Assembly (NCBI GenBank): GCA_029820915.1
Contig: JALGUI010000152.1
Span: forward strand, 1-6,721
Direction of reading: 5' to 3'
DNA length: 6,721 bases
Source: Candidatus Zipacnadia bacterium
Lineage (GTDB): Bacteria; Armatimonadota; Zipacnadia; Zipacnadales; UBA5352
Part shown: positions 1 through 5,710 of the stretch, one piece after another
How the letters are laid out: every line of letters starts with the position of its first letter
Position numbering within the stretch: position 1 is the first letter of the stretch
Made by a program: the position numbers and the translations under genes
The notes under the pieces: generated by a model
Database searches by the model: none
Told to the model about the DNA's origin: nothing
Seen by the model: only the letters and a program-made list of their open reading frames with translations

Positions 1-2
1 TC

Positions 3-1754
3 GCGCGGCTCCTCCGAGACGCGCCGGGCCTCGACTGTCGCGTGACCGAACAGGAAGATGCCCCCCGGTGCGTGGTCGGACTGCTGGCGGACCTGCAGGA
101 CGCCGGCCTCGCCCCCACATCCTGGAAGCAGTCCCCTGCCTTTGCCTCTGCGCTCGGCCGCGAACAGGGATACATCGTGGACGTCTCGGAGCGGCGAGCG
201 ATCCTGACGGCCGCGGGCACCGAAGGGCTCCGCCACGCCGGCGCGACCCTTCGCCAACTGGTCCGGCCGGAGGGCATTCCATGTGTCCATATCGAAGACC
301 GGCCGGACTTCCGCTTCCGGGTCGCGGACTGGCTGCTCAACGCCGAGATCAACCGCTGGGCCTACGAGCGGGGCGACGGACGGGAGGCGCTGTTCGCCCG
401 GTTGCGGCGGAAGGTCGATCTCGCGGCACGCTACAAGCTCAACGTCATCTGGTTCGACGGCTGCGGATGGAGTCTTGACCGTGCGCCGGGATACGCCGAG
501 GCCGTGCGCGGCCTCTCGAGGTACGCCCGACAGCGCGGGGTCCGGCTGGCGCACGTCGGATACGGAGGCGGATACGGCTTCGCCTACCAGAAGGCCCACC
601 TCTATCGCTCGTCGTTCATGGGGCAGGCGTATGAGAACCGCAGGCCGTACCCCGACGGGGAGCTCTACGACTGCATCGGCCATCCCGCCTATGCCGCGTC
701 CTGGCGCTACGGCACATGTCTGTCGAATGAGAGGCTATTGCACGCCAAGCTGGATGAGCTGACCCGATTCGTCCGAGCCTGCGAGCCCGGCATGCTCTAC
801 ATCCACGACATCGACACCGGCGAGTGGGCCCTGGCGGCCGAGGCGTGGCTGCGCCGCTGCGACGAGTGTCGGCGCCGGTGGCCCAGCGATGACGCAGGCG
901 CCGAGGACGGCATGGCAGGAGCCTACGCGGAGTGGTTCAGGCGGCTCGCGGACGCAGTCAGCGGCGTAGCTGCCGGGGACGAGGGCTACCTGGCCGAGCG
1001 CGACTGCGAACTCGTCTTCGTGGGCCCGGTCTATACCGCCGCCGGCGAGTCCGACGCGCACTGGGAGCGGGAATGCAGGTACTTCGAGACTCTCTCCCGG
1101 ATGCTCGGCCCGGCTGCGAACGTCCAGTTCGGCATCCGCGAGCAGCTCGTCAGCGACCGCGAGCCCAAGCTGCGCGTTCGCGAGCTGGCGGAGCGGCTCG
1201 GAGCGGTCGGCCACGGCCACGGCATCTTCGTCATCGCCTTCGCGGGAGGCGATGGCTACTACAGCGATCAGCTCGTCTCACCTGCAGCCACCCTGAACCG
1301 GTACGCCCTGGGCGCCGAGACTGCGTACGTCATCCACACCGGCGGCGTGGCGGAGCCCGCACAGCTTGTGGTGGCCGAGTACTGCTGGAATGCGACCGCG
1401 TCTGGAGCTGCGCCGATCGCCGCGGACCGACAGTCAGCCATGGACCTGCTGCAGGCCACTCGCGCGGGCAGCCTGCGCGCGGTGGAGTTGTTCGGCGAGG
1501 GCGGGCTGCTGGAGAGCGCGTCCAGGCACCTCTACGGGGAATGCGCGGGGCCTCTGGTCGCGGAGGTCCTCCGCGGCGCCGGCCCGGGCGAATGGCCGGT
1601 CGCCGCCATCTGGCCATCGATCGCCCGCGAGGCCCGGGCCCTCAGCGATGAGCCGCCCGCCGACCGGCACGAGCGCAGCGATCACTGGCTGTCGCGGCAG
1701 CAGGCCGGCCAACGCGCAGGGGAGTCTGGTAACGTGAGAGCGTACAGTGAGTGA
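3..1754 (+). CDS. GH20-like glycoside hydrolase family protein, 5'-truncated by the window edge
   Basis: The frame is open to the left edge, so the true start is probably outside; GTG 42 is only the first start-like codon inside. Residues are numbered from that GTG. About 36-80 resemble the zincin-like N-domain of GH20/GH84 enzymes: a 'lGrEqGYiVdV' strand, then 'GlrhAgaTLRQLv' and 'IPcVhIeDrPdFrfR', which in hexosaminidases leads into the barrel. About 92-450 look like the TIM barrel: 'ARYKLNVIWFDGCGWS' (131-144) matches the GH20 'KLN..hwHl.D.qgW' strand, and 'VVAEYCWNATASG' (443-455) lies near the barrel end. The canonical GH20 'H-x-GGDE' acid/base motif is not visible. The nearest candidate is 'YIHDIDTGEW' (253-262; H255, D256, D258, E261). 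A CxxC pair (C273, C276) follows. The last 35 residues are polar and look unconserved. The fold is likely GH20-type, but activity and substrate are unassigned. An export signal, if any, would be outside the window. Confidence 0.75.
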   Translation, partial: ARLLRDAPGLDCRVTEQEDAPRCVVGLLADLQDAGLAPTSWKQSPAFASALGREQGYIVDVSERRAILTAAGTEGLRHAGATLRQLVRPEGIPCVHIEDRPDFRFRVADWLLNAEINRWAYERGDGREALFARLRRKVDLAARYKLNVIWFDGCGWSLDRAPGYAEAVRGLSRYARQRGVRLAHVGYGGGYGFAYQKAHLYRSSFMGQAYENRRPYPDGELYDCIGHPAYAASWRYGTCLSNERLLHAKLDELTRFVRACEPGMLYIHDIDTGEWALAAEAWLRRCDECRRRWPSDDAGAEDGMAGAYAEWFRRLADAVSGVAAGDEGYLAERDCELVFVGPVYTAAGESDAHWERECRYFETLSRMLGPAANVQFGIREQLVSDREPKLRVRELAERLGAVGHGHGIFVIAFAGGDGYYSDQLVSPAATLNRYALGAETAYVIHTGGVAEPAQLVVAEYCWNATASGAAPIAADRQSAMDLLQATRAGSLRAVELFGEGGLLESASRHLYGECAGPLVAEVLRGAGPGEWPVAAIWPSIAREARALSDEPPADRHERSDHWLSRQQAGQRAGESGNVRAYSE

Positions 1755-1768
1755 CGGCGAAGGCAAGC

Positions 1769-1825
1769 CGCAGAGACGCGGAGGCGCAGGGAACGGCGAC
1801 GACGAGAATAGAGAACGGCGACGAC
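1769..1825 (+). repeat. Small nested direct repeats in the gap between the two + genes
   Basis: Two patterns sit side by side. Positions 1769-1792 are three degenerate 8-bp tandem units, CGCAGAGA, CGCGGAGG and CGCAGGGA. A perfect 13-bp direct repeat, GAACGGCGACGAC, then occurs at 1791-1803 and again at 1813-1825, with a 22-bp period. No open frame or clear promoter covers them. The 8-bp pattern resembles the purine-rich 'CGCAGAGACGCAGAGG' type of intergenic repeat I recall from several environmental bacterial genomes, but I cannot confirm copies elsewhere. Confidence 0.6.
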
Positions 1826-1832
1826 TCAAGGC

Positions 1833-1837
1833 AAGGA
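1833..1837 (+). promoter_or_regulatory. Shine-Dalgarno AAGGA of the large exported protein gene
   Basis: AAGGA lies 10 nt before ATG 1848 and 4 nt before the in-frame GTG 1842. The ATG has the more usable spacing and the more common codon, so it is preferred. The GTG would add only two residues before the same signal peptide. Confidence 0.55.
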
Positions 1838-1847
1838 TGATGTGACG

Positions 1848-4800
1848 ATGACACGTCTGATAGCAATCGTCTGCGTGGGCATGATCGCGACGACCGCCGC
1901 GATGGCGGTACCGTCGATAGTGGAGGAACTCGCCGAGGGCGTATACGTGGTGCGCGATGAGGACGCTGCGAACTGGGGCGGGGGGTCGATGGGCGTTGCG
2001 CATATGAACTCGGCGCCCTACATGGCGAAGAAGATCCTCGACCTGAGCGATCTGCCCGAAGAGGTGTGGGAACAGGCGCACGAGGTCAGGCTCTCGGCTT
2101 ATGTGGGAGTGCACGATTACTCGTGGAACGACCTGCCCGAGGCGAATGGACTGGACGAGGAGTTTGAGGTCATCGTCAACGGTGAGGTCCACACCTACGC
2201 GACCAACTGCGGCGTACACGTGATGGCGCGAGGGGACCGGTCGGGCCACCCGGAGTGGTATGACTTTGTGATACCGAAGGACGAGTTCGTGCGCGGTGTC
2301 AACGAGATCATCTTCCACAAGGCCGAGGGAGACAAGACCGACGACTATTTCTATGTGGGCATCAACAACGGGCCGTCGCGGGGCAACAGCGCGGTCAACT
2401 TCGGGGCCGAGGGCTGGCAGAACGACATGCTGACAATCCCCGGTGGGAACGGCGAATACATGGTTCGCCTGTATGTCATCACCGGCCACACTTCGCTGGA
2501 GGCGACGTGGACGCCATCCGCTACCCCGGCGCTGAACGATCCTGCAGGGGTCATCGACTACGCGGGAGCGCATGGGGCCGAACTGACAGGCGAGGGCGTG
2601 AGACTGGCGGCGGGGCAGAGCGCGCGGGTTGAGTGGCCCCCGGCGGCGCTCGACAGATTCCGGCCCGCGCGGGTGGATGTGCAGGCCGACGGGCCGGTGA
2701 GCTTCGCGTGGCTGAATGAGGCGGGCGTGCCACTGGCCGCGGTCGAGGGGCTGAGCCAGGCACTGGAGGCCAACCGGGGCGAGCGTGTGAGCGGGGTGGT
2801 CCTGACCGCGACGGATGTGGCCACCATCAAGGGCGTGACGCTCAGCGGAACTCGGAACTTCCATCCGCGGCAAGCGCCGATCGATATGGCGCCGGTGGTC
2901 AAGCTGTGTGCGCCAATGGCGCCGCCGAAACCGGTGTCGTGTGTGATTGAGGGTAACACCGCGACGCTGACCAGCCCGTCGGTTCGCTGCACGTTCAGCA
3001 CCGATGGGAAGCTGCGGATGACGTCGCTGTTCAACGAGTATGCCAGGACTGAGATGCTGCGCTCGCCGGAGGATGTGCTGCTGTTTCTGGTCGAGGTCGG
3101 CGAGACGCGCTACGGCGGAAGTCAGGACTTCGTGTGCGAAGAAGTCACGGCGATCGAGAACGGGTTTGTGGCAACGCTGACCTTGGCCGAGCCTGCGCTG
3201 GCTGCTGAACTGACCGCGACCGTTGATGACGAGGGGCTGCGGTTGGGGATGGTGCTGAGCAATGCGGGCGACGCGTCGGTGGACTTCAAGGTGGCGTTCC
3301 CGCACATGGCCGGACTGGCGGCGTCGGATGAGCCGGCGGACGATTACTACTTCTTCCCGTGGGGTGGCGGGATCATCGCGGACCGGCCGGCGATCATGCG
3401 GCGCGGGTATGGAGACTATGAGGCCATCTACCAGCTGATGGACATCTTCAGCCCGGCGAAGGGCGCGGGGCTTTACGTGCGGGCCGATGATGCGGAGGGA
3501 TGGCACAAGGTTCTGGCGATGCGTAAGCACGTGCCCGGTGCCAGTGAGAAATACGAGGACCGGTCGATGATGAAGGTGCGCGATGAGTACAAATGGACCA
3601 ACTCGCTGACGCAGGCGGTCGCGGGCACGGCGGTCGCGTACGAGTATCAGCGGCGCACGCGCGAGCCGGGCGAGAGTTTTGCGCCAGCCGACGCGGTCAT
3701 CGCGGGGCATCCGGGCGACTGGCATGTGGCGATGCAGCGGTATGCGGACTGGGCGCACGAGGTCTGGGACTTCCGCCCGTATCCGTCGAAGCTGCACACC
3801 GTCCGCAACATGATAGCGGCGGGCTGGGGTAAGGACTGTCTGTTCGTCGACGGGGCCTACCGGACCGATATCATCGAGCCCAACACCGACTGCATCGAGC
3901 TGATGAGCTGGTGGGACTGGTCGGACATCGGGCCGTTCGGCACGCCGCTGGATCAGATCGATACAATCATGGATGCGGCGCAGGTCAGGAGCTGGATGCG
4001 CTACATCTTCCCGGACCCGGTGACGGGGGAGTTGATGTGGAACAACCAGCCGGGTGACTACAAGGGATACAACGAACGCTTCGGCGGGCTCCCAGCATTC
4101 CGGGAAGCCATCGAGACATATCGCGAACTGGGTGCGGACCTGGTGACACTGTACACGGACCCGTTCAGGCTGGTTGACTCGTGTGAACTGGGGAAGGCCC
4201 ATGGCGAAGAGTGGGGCGTGGTGGGCGTCGATGGCGAGAAGACGAAGAGCTACTTGGTCTGGAACCCGTGCCACGATCTGCCGGCGGTGCGCGAGTGGGT
4301 GGCTGAGGCGATGGGACGAGTGATGCGCGAGACCGGCGCCGACGGCATCCGGCTGGATGAATACGGATACCGGGGGGTGGCGTGCCATGACGAGACGCAT
4401 GAACACACCTACGCGGAGTTCGGCGTGAACCAGTGGAACAAGGCAGTCTCCGAGGCCACCCGGATGATCCACGAGGAGATGGACAAGATCCGCCCGGACC
4501 TGGTGCTAACCACTGAGATGCCAGCCTATGACTACATGATGCAGTTCGTCGAGGGCTGCATCACTTACGACTACAGGCTGCAGACATGTTCGCTGCGGCC
4601 GCTGGAGTGCAACGCGCAGCGCTTCTACTTCCGCGAATGTAAGGTCTATTCGCTGGACCATGGCGGAGACGACGTGCGTTTCCACAAGAAGTTCTGGAAT
4701 GCAGTTGAGAGCTTTGGGCACTACTACCCGCAGAACTTCTACACGATCCTGGACCAGAGCGAGGACGCGTACTGGCTGGGGGAGGCGTACCCGCTGCTGG

Positions 4801-5279
4801 TGACCCCCGGGCGAGCCGATGACGTCTACGTCAACCGGTTCAGCGGCGATGGCAAGATCCTGTATCACCTCTATAATGCGACCGGGCACACCTTCGAGGG
4901 CATCGCGCTGGGGATCGGGCTTCGCGATGGTGAGCACCTGTTTGATCTGCTCGGATGCACCGAGGTGGCGCCGGAGATGCGCAACGGTCTGGCATACGTG
5001 AGCGTCTACCTGGGGCGTGACGATGTGGGCTGCATCGCGCAGCTGCAGCGGCGGCTGGGCGTCGCCCGCGAGGGGGACGCGCTGAGTGTGAGGGTGGCCG
5101 GTGAGGTGGCGGGGCTGACGCTGAGCGTTGCGGATGTCGACGGGAATGAGCTGCTCGCGCAGGCGGCGACAGCGGGCGCGAACACGCTGGACTTGGCGCA
5201 GATGGAGGAGGGTGCGTCGCCGATGTGCGTGAAGCTGCTGCAGGGCAAAGCGCTGGTGGACGTGGCGGAGGTGCGGTGA
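1848..5279 (+). CDS. Large exported multidomain glycoside hydrolase-like protein (alpha-amylase/GH36-like barrel; possibly DUF6259-type)
   Basis: The product is about 1143 residues, numbered from ATG 1848. Residues 1-20 form a short Sec signal peptide (one Arg, a hydrophobic core, then 'TTAAMA|VPS', likely cleaved after A20), so the protein is exported; C9 is not in a proper lipobox. About 21-215 look like a beta-sandwich ('FEVIVNGEVHTYA', 'GVNEIIFHKAEGD'). About 225-345 are a second beta-rich region. About 365-620 resemble the beta domain preceding the barrel in GH31/GH36/GH97-like enzymes ('FSTDGKLRMTSLFNEYARTE'). About 640-985 look like a TIM barrel with 'LVTLYTDPFR' (766-775), 'GADGIRLDEYG' (830-840; D837, E838), 'VLTTEMP' (886-892; E890) and 'YSLDHGGDD' (934-942). 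D837 then E890 on successive strands is the nucleophile and acid/base order of alpha-amylase-type retaining enzymes, so these are the best catalytic candidates. About 988-1143 form a C-terminal beta region. The mature part has many cysteines, compatible with disulfides. Family, substrate and DUF6259 membership are inferred from memory. Confidence 0.8.
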   Translation: MTRLIAIVCVGMIATTAAMAVPSIVEELAEGVYVVRDEDAANWGGGSMGVAHMNSAPYMAKKILDLSDLPEEVWEQAHEVRLSAYVGVHDYSWNDLPEANGLDEEFEVIVNGEVHTYATNCGVHVMARGDRSGHPEWYDFVIPKDEFVRGVNEIIFHKAEGDKTDDYFYVGINNGPSRGNSAVNFGAEGWQNDMLTIPGGNGEYMVRLYVITGHTSLEATWTPSATPALNDPAGVIDYAGAHGAELTGEGVRLAAGQSARVEWPPAALDRFRPARVDVQADGPVSFAWLNEAGVPLAAVEGLSQALEANRGERVSGVVLTATDVATIKGVTLSGTRNFHPRQAPIDMAPVVKLCAPMAPPKPVSCVIEGNTATLTSPSVRCTFSTDGKLRMTSLFNEYARTEMLRSPEDVLLFLVEVGETRYGGSQDFVCEEVTAIENGFVATLTLAEPALAAELTATVDDEGLRLGMVLSNAGDASVDFKVAFPHMAGLAASDEPADDYYFFPWGGGIIADRPAIMRRGYGDYEAIYQLMDIFSPAKGAGLYVRADDAEGWHKVLAMRKHVPGASEKYEDRSMMKVRDEYKWTNSLTQAVAGTAVAYEYQRRTREPGESFAPADAVIAGHPGDWHVAMQRYADWAHEVWDFRPYPSKLHTVRNMIAAGWGKDCLFVDGAYRTDIIEPNTDCIELMSWWDWSDIGPFGTPLDQIDTIMDAAQVRSWMRYIFPDPVTGELMWNNQPGDYKGYNERFGGLPAFREAIETYRELGADLVTLYTDPFRLVDSCELGKAHGEEWGVVGVDGEKTKSYLVWNPCHDLPAVREWVAEAMGRVMRETGADGIRLDEYGYRGVACHDETHEHTYAEFGVNQWNKAVSEATRMIHEEMDKIRPDLVLTTEMPAYDYMMQFVEGCITYDYRLQTCSLRPLECNAQRFYFRECKVYSLDHGGDDVRFHKKFWNAVESFGHYYPQNFYTILDQSEDAYWLGEAYPLLVTPGRADDVYVNRFSGDGKILYHLYNATGHTFEGIALGIGLRDGEHLFDLLGCTEVAPEMRNGLAYVSVYLGRDDVGCIAQLQRRLGVAREGDALSVRVAGEVAGLTLSVADVDGNELLAQAATAGANTLDLAQMEEGASPMCVKLLQGKALVDVAEVR

Positions 5280-5294
5280 ACGGATTGACGGCCA

Positions 5295-5312
5295 GCGGGT
5301 CAAGAGACCCGC
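5295..5312 (+). terminator. Hairpin 15 nt after the large gene's stop; possible terminator without a T-tract
   Basis: GCGGGTC (5295-5301), the loop AAGA, and GACCCGC (5306-5312) form a perfect 7-bp stem with a 4-nt loop. Its place just after the stop codon suggests transcript end or 3' protection. It is followed by CCTCCCTG, not a T-run, so it is not a classical intrinsic terminator. It could instead be a copy of a dispersed REP-like palindrome. Confidence 0.4.
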
Positions 5313-5362
5313 CCTCCCTGCGGCGACAACAAATGACTCAACGTGTAAACGGCGGGGTAGAG

Positions 5363-5397
5363 TGAAGGCGGTGATAGGGGCGGCGGAAAATGAAGGC
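5363..5397 (+). repeat. Short direct repeats resembling IS21 multiple terminal repeats
   Basis: TGAAGGC occurs at 5363-5369 and again at 5391-5397, 28 bp apart. Each copy is preceded by an A/G-rich stretch (GTAGAG and GGAAAA), and GGCGG blocks lie before and between them. IS21 elements carry several such sites inside each end as transposase binding sites. The copies here are short, so the assignment rests mainly on the adjacent istA-like frame. Confidence 0.35.
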
Positions 5398-5483
5398 ACC
5401 CGGTAGACTACCTTCGGCGTGGGGCCTGGAGTGGCGGTGGCAGATCAGGGCTCGGCGCCGGAGGCGAGAGGGTGCACAGCGAC

Positions 5484-5621
5484 ATGGAATGGTGGACGCG
5501 CATACGGGTGCGCCGGGCGCAGGGGATTGGGTGGCGCACGCTCGAGAAGGTGCTTACGCACGCGCAGCCGCAACTGCTTCGGCATCTACGGCCCCTCGAC
5601 CCGGCTCACAATCTGTCGTGA
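5484..5621 (+). pseudogene. istA-like transposase remnant, N-terminal 45 codons (IS21 family)
   Basis: The frame opens with 'MEWWTRIR', which recalls the start of many IS21-family IstA transposases, where 'MExWxxIR' leads into a helix-turn-helix region. After an apparent loss of roughly a dozen residues it continues with 'GIGWRTLEKVLTHAQP', the counterpart of the usual 'GlhWkTLeKIL.h.ePPGYR' recognition segment. The expected 'PPGYR' and everything beyond are replaced by unrelated sequence, and a TGA follows at 5619. An intact IstA is about 400-550 residues and is followed by the ATPase gene istB; both are absent. A weak GAGAGGG site lies upstream of ATG 5484. The match is from recalled family motifs, not an alignment. 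The alternative is a chance short frame, but two separate motif matches in the right order make that less likely. Confidence 0.5.
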
Positions 5622-5710
5622 CGATTGAGGCGTACGCGTGGGCGAACACGCCGCGCAGGCTGCCCGGCCTCCGGCAGTCAGGTTCCGGCGGACCCGGGTC
5701 GATCGGGCTG
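5622..5710. other. Spacer between the IS remnant and the convergent DUF4838-type gene
   Basis: No gene is seen here. A weak hairpin, CTGCC (5660-5664) with GGCAG (5673-5677) and an 8-nt loop, lies about 33 nt past the stop of the minus-strand gene and could help end its transcript, but no T-run follows on that strand. The 10-bp palindrome GACCCGGGTC at 5691-5700 has no usable loop. A lost right end of the insertion sequence might be expected here, but I cannot recognise one. Confidence 0.4.

Larger units (their letters stand above)
5344..5621 (+). mobile_element. Decayed IS21-family insertion sequence: left end plus start of istA
   Basis: A TGT at 5344 is a plausible outer end, since IS21-family tips commonly begin with TG(T). 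About 50 bp of G/A-rich sequence with repeated short motifs follows, like the multiple terminal repeats of this family. A reading frame starting at 5484 then resembles the N-terminus of IstA. The spacing from tip to frame, about 140 bp, is reasonable for the family. The frame closes after 45 codons. No remaining istA, no istB and no right end follow before the opposite gene begins at 5711, so about 2 kb or more is missing and the element must be inactive. The outer boundary is uncertain, and I see no target-site duplication. Confidence 0.45.

Noticed and set aside
42..44. GTG 42 as the true start of the GH20-like gene.
   Set aside because: The frame is open through position 3 with plausible protein sequence, and GH20 N-domains normally begin further upstream, so the gene very likely enters from outside the window.
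1842..1844. GTG as the start of the large exported protein.
   Set aside because: It lies only 4 nt after the AAGGA site, while ATG 1848 has better spacing and a more common start codon. The two differ by just two residues, so this stays a close call.
1434..4472. A 1012-codon open frame on the minus strand, opposite the large gene and the end of the GH20-like gene.
   Set aside because: It is codon-aligned with the + genes, so its stops would need TTA, CTA or TCA codons in them. Those are rare in GC-rich coding DNA, which leaves the antisense frame open. Its product is rich in Arg, His, Val and Pro with no recognisable domain, whereas the + strand product has clear domains and a signal peptide.
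4506..5399. A 297-codon minus-strand open frame opposite the 3' part of the large gene.
   Set aside because: This is the same antisense register as the 1434-4472 frame, separated from it by a single CTA leucine codon at 4506-4508. It is a shadow of the + gene.
5419..5628. A 69-codon + frame in the convergent intergenic region.
   Set aside because: Its product is Arg/Gly-rich and unrecognisable. It overlaps the istA-like frame in another register, and that frame carries the family motifs.
5691..5700. Palindrome GACCCGGGTC near the end of the minus-strand gene.
   Set aside because: It has no loop, no T-run and no partner site, and such palindromes are expected by chance in GC-rich DNA.
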